DNA of 64,000 nt. Origin: Phaeobacter gallaeciensis DSM 26640 (GTDB lineage: Bacteria > Pseudomonadota > Alphaproteobacteria > Rhodobacterales > Rhodobacteraceae). The notes below the pieces were generated by a model. It was not told the origin of the DNA. It did no database searches and saw only the letters and a program-made list of their open reading frames with translations. The stretch covers positions 2,797,001-2,861,000 of the forward strand of contig NC_023137.1 in assembly GCF_000511385.1 (NCBI RefSeq), read 5' to 3'. Made by a program: the position numbers and the translations under genes. Each line of letters opens with the position of its first letter. Position 1 is the stretch's first letter. This document shows positions 34,786-44,393 of the stretch, one piece after another.

Positions 34786-36086
34786 TGGAGTGGTATGTTG
34801 TTGGCCTGGGCCTGCTTGGCCTGTTGATGTTGTTCATTACAATAGGCTTGCCGATCCCCTTTGCCCTTGCCGCTGCGTCCTTGCCGTTCCTGTGGCAAAT
34901 TCAGGGGTGGGAGACGTCAATTGTCTCGTCGGAACTCAAACTTTGGGGGGTCTGGATTGACTACATCCTGCTGGCCGTACCGCTTTTCGTGTTCCTGGGG
35001 GAACTTATAGGCAAGTCCAATATTGGGCCAAACCTTTATCAGTTCCTGCACCAAGGGGTGCGGATCAAAGGGTCTGCTGCCTATGGATCAATCGGGGCAA
35101 GTGCCGGGTTCGGCGCAGTCTGCGGATCGTCGATGGTTGGCGCGCTGACTATTGGGGGCGTCGCTTTGCCCGAAATGCTGCGTCTTGGCTATGGCAAACG
35201 TCTGTCCAGCGGTGTTCTGGCCGCTGGTGGGACGCTCTCAGTTTTAATCCCACCCAGCCTGATCCTGCTTTTTTACGGCATTGTAACTGATCAAAGCATC
35301 GGGGACCTGTTTATCGCAGGCGTCATTCCCGGCCTGATCCTTGTGTCCAGCTTTGTGGTTGTGGTGCTAGTCTGGGGTATTTTGAAGCCGCAGGATATTC
35401 CCAGCAGCGAAGATGCCACAAAAATGCCGATGATGCTGATCATCAGCACCGTGGGGCCCGTGGTTTTGATTGGTCTTGTGATCACTGTGGCAATTTATGC
35501 CGGCATCGCCACACCAACTGAGGCCGCCGCCGTGGCCGCATTGCTGACGGTTATTCTTGCCTTCTGGGTCGGTGGTCTGACCTGGAAAGGGTTCAAGGAC
35601 TCCATTTTTGCCACGATGCGCACGATGGGATATCTGGGCCTGCTTCTATCCGCCGGTGTGCTGTTTGGCTTCGTGCTAACATATTACCGCGTACCGCAAC
35701 AATTCACCGAACTGTTCCTGTCGTTCGAATTGTCGCCCTACACGGTTCTGGCCATTGTTCTGGTGTTCTACATCATCCTCGGCATGTTTCTTGAACCGGT
35801 TTCGATGACCTTCATTACCCTGCCGACAATCTATCCGCTGATGAATGCGGCGGGCTTTGATCTGATCTGGTTCGGTGTCGTCTATACCATCACGATGGAG
35901 ATCGCGGTGCTCACGCCCCCTGTCGGCCTGAATCTCTACGTCATACAGGCGATCGGACGGGAACAGGTCAGCATTGGCGATGTCATCATGGGTTGCTTGC
36001 CCTTCATCGCCGCCATGATCCTGCTGATCACCATCCTGATTGTGGTCCCTGATGTGGCTCTGTGGCTGCCGGAGCAGATGCGCTGA
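34785..36086 (+). CDS. TRAP transporter large permease, DctM family
   Basis: 433 residues, very hydrophobic, about eleven or twelve helices. DctM features include the N-terminal GLPIPFALAAASLPFLW, SAAYGSIGASAGFGAVCGSS, an ILIPPSLILLFYGI-type motif and the C-terminal ITMEIAVLTPPVGLNLYV, which contains the conserved TPPVG-N. It couples sodium entry to solute import. The stop overlaps the start of the alpha/beta hydrolase (TGATG), so that enzyme is part of the transport operon. Confidence 0.94.
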   Translation: MEWYVVGLGLLGLLMLFITIGLPIPFALAAASLPFLWQIQGWETSIVSSELKLWGVWIDYILLAVPLFVFLGELIGKSNIGPNLYQFLHQGVRIKGSAAYGSIGASAGFGAVCGSSMVGALTIGGVALPEMLRLGYGKRLSSGVLAAGGTLSVLIPPSLILLFYGIVTDQSIGDLFIAGVIPGLILVSSFVVVVLVWGILKPQDIPSSEDATKMPMMLIISTVGPVVLIGLVITVAIYAGIATPTEAAAVAALLTVILAFWVGGLTWKGFKDSIFATMRTMGYLGLLLSAGVLFGFVLTYYRVPQQFTELFLSFELSPYTVLAIVLVFYIILGMFLEPVSMTFITLPTIYPLMNAAGFDLIWFGVVYTITMEIAVLTPPVGLNLYVIQAIGREQVSIGDVIMGCLPFIAAMILLITILIVVPDVALWLPEQMR

Positions 36087-36841
36087 TGTCGGTCCTGCCT
36101 TATCTTCGCACCGGGTCCGGTCCGGTCATGGTGCTGGTGCACGGTTATCTTGGCGGTGCTGCCCAGTGGGAAAACGAAATCAAAGCCTTTAGCAAAGGCT
36201 TTGATGTCATCGCCCCTAACCTTCCGGGTTTTGGCGATGCCGGTCATCTGGAGGGGTGTGAGACCATCAACGGCATGGCGCTGTCGGTACTGGAGTTGCT
36301 CGATCATCTGGAGGTGACCGAATTCACCCTGATGGGACACTCCATGGGCGGGATGATCGCACAGGAAATGGCCGCCCTTCGCCCTGATACGGTGCAAAAA
36401 CTGGTGCTTTATGGAACCGGTCCGCTGGGTCTGATGCCAGACCGGTTTGAACCGATCACTGTCTCGCGCGAGCGGCTACAAAGCGACGGGGTCGCCAAGA
36501 CCATCTCACGGATTGGGGCCACGTGGTTCAAGGCGGGAAAGGCCGCGCCGGGCTATCCGGTTTTGACAAAAATCGGCGCTCAGGCCAACGCACAGGCCGC
36601 CATGGCCGCATTGGAGGCGATGGCCAACTGGGACGGACGCGATGCACTGGGTGGATTATCCATGCCGACGCTGGTGATCTGGGGCGATTCAGACAAATCC
36701 TATCGCTGGCCACAGGTGGAGAGCCTCTGGACCAGCATCCCAGAGGTCCACCTGTCCGTGGTGCCCGGAACAGCCCATGCGGTTCATCTAGAAAAGCCCG
36801 CGCTGTTCCACTCTATCGTTAATGATTTTCTTCAGGTCTAA
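36086..36841 (+). CDS. Alpha/beta hydrolase co-transcribed with the TRAP transporter
   Basis: 251 residues; the ATG at 36086 overlaps the dctM stop. The canonical fold is seen: oxyanion VLVHGYLGG, NLPGFGDAG, nucleophile elbow GHSMGG, acid in VIWGDSDK and histidine in GTAHAVHLEKP. The triad looks intact. Tight coupling to the TRAP genes indicates that the imported compound, or a product of it, is an ester, lactone, amide or C-C-cleavable molecule hydrolysed on entry. A general esterase acquired by chance is the alternative. Confidence 0.88.
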   Translation: MSVLPYLRTGSGPVMVLVHGYLGGAAQWENEIKAFSKGFDVIAPNLPGFGDAGHLEGCETINGMALSVLELLDHLEVTEFTLMGHSMGGMIAQEMAALRPDTVQKLVLYGTGPLGLMPDRFEPITVSRERLQSDGVAKTISRIGATWFKAGKAAPGYPVLTKIGAQANAQAAMAALEAMANWDGRDALGGLSMPTLVIWGDSDKSYRWPQVESLWTSIPEVHLSVVPGTAHAVHLEKPALFHSIVNDFLQV

Positions 36842-37656
36842 CCGCCCCTGCATCAATCCGAGGCAAGCACAAACAAGCGAGTCTCAGCCTCGGATTGGCG
36901 TAGGCGACATTCGCTTTTCCGATGCAAAGTAAGTCCGGTGTCCAGTTCGCAAACAAAGAGCCCATTTTTTCTGATAACCACTTTGCATCATGGTTGGAAA
37001 ACTCACTGATAGAAAATTTCTGCGACCCGAATGAACGGCGTCTTTTCATATCACTGCCCGACACGATTATCCAAGCAGTCGCAGCATAACCCGTACTACT
37101 TGCGCACGCAGTGAGAAAACATATCTACAGAATGGGCGCTTCGCGGACTTCGGGGGACTTACAGCATCACACCTCCGCTCCCCGGTCGCCACTGCGTGGA
37201 CGACCCATTGCATCCGTTGGCCTCATGCCCCGGATGCTGCACTCGCTCCCGCGTTGCGGTCATTCGCTGAAAGTGCAAATTCTGGCGTCGCTAAACCCAC
37301 ACATTACGGACAGTACGGTCTTTCACGGCAGTAGTTCTAATGACCACTTCGGCGTATCAATTCGGCACCAGGTTGTTTCTTGCGGGTGCTTAACCGCCTT
37401 CCCAGAAATGGGTGATTAGCACGTGGAAACTTCTCTATCGACTATGTTCACTATCGTGACTTCAGCGTTTCGATGGGTTGACCTACACCACGATCAAAAC
37501 CGTCGACGGTCTTCTAACAAGGGAACCACCGCCTCAATCCAACAACTAAACTGGGGCGGTGGAAGGTCAATTTGGGACTAAATCACTTTAGGACTAAGGC
37601 GGAATAGGTACCGCATACTTACTTCCTTTTTTGGTGAGGGGCAGCCCGCCACAGTC
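36842..37656. other. Gene-poor interval after the TRAP operon
   Basis: 815 bases. A 55-codon open frame at 36922-37089 is the only protein-like sequence. Longer open frames on both strands have no recognisable features. No terminator or RNA was identified. Confidence 0.5.
36922..37089 (+). CDS. Possible 55-residue ORF
   Basis: Begins MQSKSGVQFANKEP and contains FASWLENSLIENFCDPNERR and LFISLPDTIIQAVAA, with amphipathic helix-like composition that looks coded rather than random. No ribosome binding site is visible and no family recognised. It may be a small gene or a gene fragment. Confidence 0.25.
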   Translation: MQSKSGVQFANKEPIFSDNHFASWLENSLIENFCDPNERRLFISLPDTIIQAVAA

Positions 37657-39132
37657 TTACTCTAGGAGTTCGCAGGCATTTTTATTCCCGCCGTCACAGG
37701 CCTGACCGAGAAGGCGCAACCCGGCTTCTTTGTTTTTGGCAACACCTTCGCCGCTAAGATACTGATAGCCCGCAGCGGTGCAGCCGCTGAGGTGTCCCAT
37801 TTCGCAAGCCATCAGAAAGTGCTCCTGTGCGTTAGCGAGGTCGGAAAGCACGCCCTCTCCCTTGCGATAGGCCCATCCAAGATTGTGGCAGGCAAGGGCG
37901 TCGCCCTTGTCACAGGACTGCTGGTAGAGTTCGAAAGATCTATTGAAGTCCTGCTCCACCCCTTTTCCTGCGGCATAGGCGGCAGCGATGTTTGTACAGG
38001 CTAAATCGTGGCCAAGGCGGCATCCTTTTTCATATCGTTTCGCGGCCAGTGTCACGTCTTCCTCGACACCTCTGGCAAACCAATAGGACACACCACTGTT
38101 GTAGCAGCCAAACCCATTGCCCAATTTGCAAGCCCGTTCTGAGAAGTGCAGGCTTTGTTCAAGATCTACATCCACGCCATTACCGTGAGCGTAGGATGCG
38201 CCAAGTTTTGCGCAGCCGTTACCTGAGTTGCCTTCGCAGCTGCGTTCCAGATACTGCACAGCTAACTTATAATCCTGAGGGACAACTTTGCCATTTTCAT
38301 AGAGGGTTGCAGCATAGGAGCAACCATCTGCGTCATAGCCATAGCGACCCTCGCACGACTGAATGTATAGGCTCAGCCCAAGGCGTTTGTTTGTAATCCC
38401 AACGTCGCCGTGTTCATAAATTCCACCTAGAGCCCGGCAGCTGCCCCATTGCTCGCTATCGCAGGCATAGGAATGTAGAAGCATCGCCTGTTTGGCGTCT
38501 CGTTCCGTGCCTTGACCTCTTTGCGTAAGAAACCCCAGTTGCATACAGGCCAAGGAGACGGCGCCCTGATAGCAACCTACTTCGTATTTTTCTACGGCAA
38601 GTTCATAGCTTTGCGCTGTGCCACGCCCGTCTTCATACATTGCCCCCAGATAAGCACATCCCAGGGTCTCTCCGGCATTGCAGGCCAAATTGTAGTAGCG
38701 AACCGCCTCTTCGTAATCCTGCGCAACTCCACTTGCCAGCTCGTACATGCGGCCGACGTCTTCGCAAGCCCAGGATTCTCCAGCCTCACACCCAGTGCCA
38801 AAGTACTTTGCAGCACGCTCAAGATTAGCCGCAACGCCGCGTGCACGCTGATACATAAAGCCCGCATCTGCACAGCTTGGTTCAAACCCTCCTTCGCAGG
38901 CCTGCACGTAAAGTTCAGCCGCCTTGGTCTCATCCCAATCGACGCCTTCACCGGAATAGTACAAATGACCCAAACTGTAACAGCTGAACATCTCACCGGC
39001 ATCACACTCCTGCTGAAGCGTATCTGGATCCTTCACGGCAGCGGTCTCCTGTGCTTCCGCAGGGTGGGAAAGCCCGGCAAATAGGCAAAGTAGCGCTCCC
39101 GTCCAAAATCGGGTGCCAGGTAAATGTAACAT
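37657..39132 (-). CDS. Secreted cysteine-rich Sel1-repeat protein
   Basis: 491 residues with a signal peptide (GALLCLFAGLSHPAEA) and about a dozen Sel1-like repeats of roughly 36 residues (AAELYVQACEGG, LGHLYYSGEGV pattern). Almost every repeat carries two cysteines, as in Helicobacter cysteine-rich proteins, where each alpha/alpha hairpin is locked by a disulfide. The protein should be a periplasmic or extracellular alpha-solenoid used for protein binding. Composition is near 50% GC with no neighbours on its strand. The partner is unknown. Confidence 0.88.
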   Translation of the reverse strand: MLHLPGTRFWTGALLCLFAGLSHPAEAQETAAVKDPDTLQQECDAGEMFSCYSLGHLYYSGEGVDWDETKAAELYVQACEGGFEPSCADAGFMYQRARGVAANLERAAKYFGTGCEAGESWACEDVGRMYELASGVAQDYEEAVRYYNLACNAGETLGCAYLGAMYEDGRGTAQSYELAVEKYEVGCYQGAVSLACMQLGFLTQRGQGTERDAKQAMLLHSYACDSEQWGSCRALGGIYEHGDVGITNKRLGLSLYIQSCEGRYGYDADGCSYAATLYENGKVVPQDYKLAVQYLERSCEGNSGNGCAKLGASYAHGNGVDVDLEQSLHFSERACKLGNGFGCYNSGVSYWFARGVEEDVTLAAKRYEKGCRLGHDLACTNIAAAYAAGKGVEQDFNRSFELYQQSCDKGDALACHNLGWAYRKGEGVLSDLANAQEHFLMACEMGHLSGCTAAGYQYLSGEGVAKNKEAGLRLLGQACDGGNKNACELLE

Positions 39133-40052
39133 TGGGTAAATCCTCTTCGATAATGTGCCGCTAATCTATTCCGCAGTCATCAAGTCCAGACGAACTTGAC
39201 AGACAGGCAGTTCCTCTCAAGGTAAATGGGTTCGTTAAAGCCTAAGGCTGCGGTCTTGTAAGCACAGTTCGAAATCCTTGCAATGTAACATTTATCATAT
39301 AAGTCAATTATTTACGTGAGGAGTTGACGGTGAATCGTGAATGGCTTTGAAACCAGAAAGAACCCATTGATTTTTGATTTGGATATCGTCTTGACGAGTT
39401 TCATCGTACTTGCGCCTCGCCGATTTTCGTCTCGCGCGTGGGGCAATCCAGATTGTATCGCGATGACCGTTGACGCACGCGGCTGCGTCTTCGGTGTTTG
39501 GCTAAGCGCGATGATCGAGTCGTTAAATGCAAATTGTGTAGAATTGAAGAGCCAAACTCGGTCCGCACATTTCGAGATTCGCTGAGACCAATCTTGTTGG
39601 AAACGCCAAAACTGCCGTTCATGTCCTTCGCAGCATCCATCATGTTAGGGCTCCGAGCTGACCTGCGGCGGTGCGGCAGGCGGTCTGCAGCAAGATCACC
39701 AAGCCGTCCAGGTATCCGAAGACAACAGGCAGCCCAAAGCGGACGTTTGCACGATGTGCGGCGACGCCCTCGCTGCAAGAGTAAAGGATCCAGCCAGATT
39801 TCCCGAGAGCAGACCTCCAGGGCGGCACAGTTGACCGGGACGATGCTGCGCCCCGCTCGAAGGTCGGAGGGGCGCAGTTAGTGAACTTTATAAAGTCTCG
39901 GGGGCTGGCAGTCGGGTGATGACCCTATGCTGCATGAGCACTGGACAGAGCCGACCTTCGCTGCGAGCTCAGCCACCAATCATCATCGAATGGAAGGGGG
40001 GCGAGACTTTCCTGCCGTTGGGTTCATCTTACGAAAGTATGTTGCGTATAAT
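39133..40052. other. Gene-poor interval
   Basis: 920 bases upstream of the Sel1 gene. It has several open frames below 130 codons on both strands (for example 39337-39585 plus and 39401-39778 minus), but none shows a recognisable fold, ribosome binding site or consistent codon use. It may hold decayed genes. Confidence 0.45.
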
Positions 40053-40208
40053 TTAAGTTCTGGTGAAGCGCAGATATGCGATGAAGAAACCTAAGGCGAA
40101 CAGCGAAAGTACTCCAAGAGTTTGAAGAAATGATATCAGTGGGTTGTTGGTCTTCCGCTCAAGGAATTTGCTTGAGAACCACCCGAAAAGAGCTCGAAGT
40201 CCCACCAT
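40053..40208 (-). CDS. Possible 51-residue single-pass membrane protein
   Basis: Begins MVGLRALFGWFSSKFLERK and continues NNPLISFLQTLGVLSLFALG then FFIAYLRFTRT. A basic N-terminal segment is followed by one strong hydrophobic helix and a short basic tail, a plausible small membrane protein. The ribosome binding site is weak. No family recognised. Confidence 0.35.
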   Translation of the reverse strand: MVGLRALFGWFSSKFLERKTNNPLISFLQTLGVLSLFALGFFIAYLRFTRT

Positions 40209-40420
40209 ACTAACTCGCACCAACCTCAAGTGTTACATACGCCGGTCATATAAATAAGACTAAAGCTGCATCGTAACAATGGGCTCTCTTCCGCTGTTCG
40301 CTACAATCTGTACCAATGACTGCTATCATGTGCTGCGTGGTCAGGAAAAGAAGCCTGGCTGCCTTGCTCAGCTGCTGGTCGGGCTTTGCATCAGTCAGTG
40401 AGCATGTGAAAGTCGTTATC

Positions 40421-41038
40421 ATGGCGAATGCTGCATCTTTGTCTTTACCAACCTGTTTCAATCAGGTCGAACCACTGAGCGACAATCTTAGGTTCATAGC
40501 TGTGGACGTCGAGACTGCCGGGTACGATATCGCGAGCATATGTCAAATTGGCCTCGCTTTTGTTGGGTTTGACAGCTCAATTGTCACTTATAGTGCATAC
40601 ATCGATCCCTGCACGCCATTCGCTGTAGGCAATACCCGATTGCACGGCATTGATGCTGCAACTGTGAAGAACGCCCCCAAATTTGCAGAAGTATTGCCAG
40701 ACCTGCGTCCGGTTCTTGAAACATATCCGCTTATTCAACATAGCCGTTACGATGAGAAAGCCTTTGACGCGGCGTGCCAATTAGCGGGATTTCAAGTGTT
40801 GAAGTCGGTATGGTCAGACAGCGTTGCCATCGCCCGCCAAGCCTGGCCAGAGTTACGGGGCAATGGTGGGCATGGATTGGCCAATCTCAAAAAGGTGTTA
40901 GGGCTTAAATTCAAACACCATGATGCCGGAGAAGATGCACGTGCGGCAGCCGAAGTTACTTTGAAAGCAGAAGCATCAATGGGGCGAAAAATCAGGCTGC
41001 TGAGTGCCTCACAGCAGTTGGTCTTTGATTTTCAGTGA
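40421..41038 (+). CDS. 3'-5' exonuclease, DnaQ-like DEDDh family
   Basis: 205 residues from ATG 40421; an upstream in-frame ATG at 40316 adds an unlikely 35 residues. The DEDDh residues are seen as DVETAG (D29, E31), HSRYDEKAF (D111) and HHDAGEDA (H167, D172). CQIGLAFV after the first motif is also typical. Such single-domain proteins are stand-alone exonucleases or proofreading-like subunits acting on DNA or RNA ends. It stands alone in the accessory region; a terminator-like hairpin lies 280 bases downstream. Confidence 0.88.
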   Translation: MANAASLSLPTCFNQVEPLSDNLRFIAVDVETAGYDIASICQIGLAFVGFDSSIVTYSAYIDPCTPFAVGNTRLHGIDAATVKNAPKFAEVLPDLRPVLETYPLIQHSRYDEKAFDAACQLAGFQVLKSVWSDSVAIARQAWPELRGNGGHGLANLKKVLGLKFKHHDAGEDARAAAEVTLKAEASMGRKIRLLSASQQLVFDFQ

Positions 41039-41681
41039 TGCGAGAGGGCGACTTCGTGGGCTGTAAGGAAGCAAAACAACCATCAGCTCAAACTGAGGGC
41101 TCAAATTTTATGAGAAATAGTACTTAGACTTAATGTATATGCTATGTGTATTTTATGGACGCCAAAGAGTAACATTCAAAGACGGATCTTGGTAAGGCTA
41201 TGATTTACGTGAAAAAATTATTTATCGAATGGGCAAACTATGGGTCATTTTACAACTGAAAGCAATTACAGTCCATTGCGCCTGAAGTGTTGACCACCAT
41301 GAAATCACTTATTGACCACCGGGGGTATTTCCCGGTGGTGTTTTTTGTTGCAACAAGGCCTATGGGGCTCACGACCCAGTTATCAAAATCGAAACTCAGA
41401 GAAACGAGATTCCAGAAGATATCGTCGCAGACGTTCACCGAACTTCAGCGGCTTTAGGCCGATAGAATGCGCTTAGAACATTCGGAACGCGTTGCCATAG
41501 CCCCTTGTTCTGCCTGCTTAGTCGACTGCAGCCCTAAGGACTCCGCAAAACGTCAAGCGGTAGTCTGAGAGATCTGAAGAAAACGCCTGCCAATAACGTT
41601 CCCGCCGTCCGTTCTGCGTTAACTACGGAGAGGTCAGATGGGTGGGGCCTGCCCTGACACCGATCTCGTAAGGAGACTATC
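41039..41681. other. AT-rich interval with an orphan terminator
   Basis: 643 bases with no recognised gene. A strong intrinsic terminator lies at 41315-41346. A 19-codon open frame (ATG 41201, reading MIYVKKLFIEWANYGSFYN) with GGTAAGG upstream precedes it. A small RNA or tiny peptide gene is possible. Confidence 0.4.
41315..41346 (+). terminator. Strong rho-independent terminator without an obvious gene
   Basis: Perfect 9-base-pair stem ACCACCGGG with CCCGGTGGT around GGTATTT, followed by G and six T. The nearest plus-strand gene ends 277 bases upstream. Confidence 0.75.
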
Positions 41682-42584
41682 TCACACTCGCTTAGTTTGC
41701 ACCTTTTCGGCGGGCCTTCCATTGGCACTGTCCTTGACTGTGATCGCCCACATTGAGACCAGGATCATCAATGTCGATATGTAGAAGGCACCATCAGGGA
41801 CAAGCCGGAACAGTATAAAATCTGCTAGAACAGCAAAAATAAGCGACAGGTACTCGAATGGGGCGAGTTTTGAGATCTCGCTATGCTGCAAAGCAAGCGT
41901 CATCATAATATGTGCGATGCCCCCCGCAATGCCTGCTCCGCAAAGATAAACAAGCTGCAGCGCGTCTGGCTGAATCCAGCCCCAGAAAACCGACACACCT
42001 CCCGCCAGCGCGCAGGTCAATGCAAAATAGAACGCAATAGCCCCGGCATTTTCTGTTTGGGCAAGACTACGGATCTGAATTTTTGCACCGGCAGTGAATA
42101 TCGCCATTGCAAGGGCCAGGGCGGTTCCGATCAGATAAGATCGATCGACGGTGGCAGCCGTCATACTTGGCAGCACGAGAACCAGCATCCCCAGAAACCC
42201 CAGTACAACTGCAATCCACCGCATTCCGTTCACCTGTTCGCCCAAGAGGAACCTCGCCAGGACCACTGCAAGCACTGGCGCCAGATAGCCAATGATGGAT
42301 GCATGAGCGAGCGGCAGGTATTTCAGCGAGGCAAAAGACGCGAACAGCGCAGTGCACCCGAGGAGGCAGCGCGCAATATGTGCGAGTGGCCGCTTGGTCC
42401 GCAGGCCGCTTGGAAAGTCCCGCGTCCACATCAGGAACAGAACCAATGGTATCAGAGCAACGGCACTTCGAAAAAACACGACCTGGCCTAGCGGCACCTC
42501 GTCGGCAAGAAGTTTCACAAACACGACCATAATAGTGAAAAAGAAGGTTGCGCCTATGCGCAGTGCGATACCAGTGGCTTCCAT
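41682..42584 (-). CDS. DMT superfamily (EamA) transporter
   Basis: 300 residues from ATG 42584 (MEATGIALRIGATFFF), with AGAGGC upstream; a longer open frame overlaps the upstream permease. Ten membrane helices in two EamA repeats (ARCLLGCTALFASFASLKYL, ASIIGYLAPVLAVVLARFLL, FEYLSLIFAVLADFILFRL). EamA proteins mostly export metabolites. It is the last gene, 20 bases downstream, of the NikABCDE/Cnt-like ABC importer operon. In opine-metallophore systems an EamA protein exports the chelator that the ABC system re-imports as a metal complex, but no opine synthase is present here. Confidence 0.88.
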   Translation of the reverse strand: MEATGIALRIGATFFFTIMVVFVKLLADEVPLGQVVFFRSAVALIPLVLFLMWTRDFPSGLRTKRPLAHIARCLLGCTALFASFASLKYLPLAHASIIGYLAPVLAVVLARFLLGEQVNGMRWIAVVLGFLGMLVLVLPSMTAATVDRSYLIGTALALAMAIFTAGAKIQIRSLAQTENAGAIAFYFALTCALAGGVSVFWGWIQPDALQLVYLCGAGIAGGIAHIMMTLALQHSEISKLAPFEYLSLIFAVLADFILFRLVPDGAFYISTLMILVSMWAITVKDSANGRPAEKVQTKRV

Positions 42585-42603
42585 TTCGTTGCCTCTCAGG
42601 GGG

Positions 42604-43449
42604 TTATCTGGTTCGTGACCATAGGTCTCGGAGCCGGTCTCCGACCAGATTGATTGCCAGCACTGAAACAAGTACAGCCAAGCCCGGAAAAATCATTATG
42701 TGAGGAGCTGTCTGCATATAGGGTTTGCCATCCAGCAGCATAGCGCCCCATTCGGCTGCTGGTGGTTGCACACCAAAACCCAGAAAGCTGAGCCCGGATA
42801 TGGCAAGGATAGTGCGCGACCAGCTGCTGGTCCAAAGAACCAAAAGTGATGGCATCACATTCGGTAAAATATGCCGCCACAAGATCAGCGGTCCGGTCAG
42901 TCCGTTCAGGCGGGCCTGAATAACATAATCCCGCTCACCGATCGTTAAGGCGAGGCTGCGAGCGAGCCGGGCGAACTTCATCCAGCTGACCAGCGACAGG
43001 GCGATCACCAGGTTGACCGTGCTGGGTCCAAAAAGCCCTGCAAAGGCGACCGCTGCTATTAATTCTGGAAACGCGAAGAAGCTGTCTGTCACGCGCATCA
43101 GCATCGCGTCGGGGAAGGACCCAGACCGGGCAGCCACCAGCCCGACCATCGTTCCTGCGATTAAACCAGCCAGTGACACTACAAGTGCCAGCCCCAGCGA
43201 CCAGAATGAACCATAAAGCAGGCGGGTACCAATATCGCGGCCCAAGTGGTCTGTGCCGAACCAGTGTGCAGGTTCTGGTGGCGCCAATCGATTGAGAAAA
43301 TCCGCCTGCGTCGGCTGGTAAGGTGTCAGCCACAATCCAATGCTCAGTCCAAGTGCCAGCACCACCAGAAACAGGCCTGTTCTGCGCTTAAACCGGGACA
43401 GTGGGGTATTCGTCAGTTCGGCGCTTTCGCGCAGGAAAACGTCAGTCAT
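42604..43449 (-). CDS. ABC transporter permease, NikC/DppC family
   Basis: 281 residues. An N-terminal first helix after a short cytoplasmic tail (FLVVLALGLSIGLWL), a periplasmic ..HWFGTDHLGRDIGTRLLYGS segment typical of DppC/NikC, and the EAA loop (ARLNGLTGPLILWRHILPN). It is the second membrane subunit of the family 5 importer; its start overlaps the stop of the NikB-type gene by four bases. Confidence 0.92.
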   Translation of the reverse strand: MTDVFLRESAELTNTPLSRFKRRTGLFLVVLALGLSIGLWLTPYQPTQADFLNRLAPPEPAHWFGTDHLGRDIGTRLLYGSFWSLGLALVVSLAGLIAGTMVGLVAARSGSFPDAMLMRVTDSFFAFPELIAAVAFAGLFGPSTVNLVIALSLVSWMKFARLARSLALTIGERDYVIQARLNGLTGPLILWRHILPNVMPSLLVLWTSSWSRTILAISGLSFLGFGVQPPAAEWGAMLLDGKPYMQTAPHIMIFPGLAVLVSVLAINLVGDRLRDLWSRTR

Positions 43450-44393
43450 ACCTTTTGCTCCTGCGTACGGCTCGTTGGATCACTGGCTGCTTGCAGCACT
43501 TCTGCAAGTGAATTGATCACGACATAGGCAACTGCGAAGAACATCACCAGAAACATAACGACCGGCAGGTCGCGTGACAGTACAGACCCGGCCAACAAAG
43601 ACCCGAGCCCTGCACGAGCAAAGGTAAGTTCTACGATGATTGCACCTTCCAACAAGCTGGCGAAGTCGATTGCAATCATGGTCACAGCGGGCGCCATAGC
43701 GTGGCGCAACACGTGCCGAAAGAAGATCTCGGTCTCGGAAATACCACGCAGGCGCAAAGTTTCGATAAACGGTTGATTGGCCGCCTCCAGCATAAAACTA
43801 CGCAACAGACGGGTTTGTGATGCCATTACCCAGAACGCCAGCGTGAGCGCAGGCAGAACCAGATGTGCAGGTGTCCCCGTGCCATATGAGGGAAGCCAGC
43901 TTAGATGTACGGCAAACCCCAAGATCAGCAGCAAACCCAGCCAATAGCTGGGCATAGCCGCTCCCACAGATGAAATCATCACGGCAGCTCGGTCCATCCA
44001 TGTTCCCGGGTGACGCACTGCGAGGCTGGCTAAGAGAAACGCAACAGCCAGCCCCACCCCTAGCGACGTAAGCGCCAGGCTTACGGTTTCACCCAGATTG
44101 CTGGTGAAAATATCCCAGACCGGCGTTTGAGAGGCATAAGACAGGCCGAAATCCCCCCGCAGCACATTGCCGAGCCAATAGAGATACTGGAGCCAGAACG
44201 GCTCCTCTAAGTGGAACTCAACGCGTATGGCCTGAAGTAATTCCGGTGGAAAGGCGATCTCTTCCGGATATCGCGCATGGGCAATGGCTTCGGCTCGGTC
44301 GCCCGGTGAGAAATAGCTGAGAGTAAAGGTGATTAAACTGATACCCAACAAAACAAATGCGAGACCCGGCAGGCGCGAGCGAAATGCCTTCAT
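43446..44393 (-). CDS. ABC transporter permease, NikB/DppB family
   Basis: 315 residues, six predicted helices. It shows the DppB/NikB layout: a first helix (LAFVLLGISLITFTLSYF) followed by a long periplasmic loop, a YWLGLLLILGFAVHLSWLPS segment and the EAA loop (RLRGISETEIFFRHVLRHA). It overlaps the preceding ATPase stop as ATGA and the next permease start, so the five subunits are translationally coupled. Confidence 0.92.
   Translation of the reverse strand: MKAFRSRLPGLAFVLLGISLITFTLSYFSPGDRAEAIAHARYPEEIAFPPELLQAIRVEFHLEEPFWLQYLYWLGNVLRGDFGLSYASQTPVWDIFTSNLGETVSLALTSLGVGLAVAFLLASLAVRHPGTWMDRAAVMISSVGAAMPSYWLGLLLILGFAVHLSWLPSYGTGTPAHLVLPALTLAFWVMASQTRLLRSFMLEAANQPFIETLRLRGISETEIFFRHVLRHAMAPAVTMIAIDFASLLEGAIIVELTFARAGLGSLLAGSVLSRDLPVVMFLVMFFAVAYVVINSLAEVLQAASDPTSRTQEQKV

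Noticed and set aside
39337..39778. Overlapping 82- and 125-codon open frames on both strands
   Set aside because: Neither has a ribosome binding site, recognisable fold or consistent codon use.
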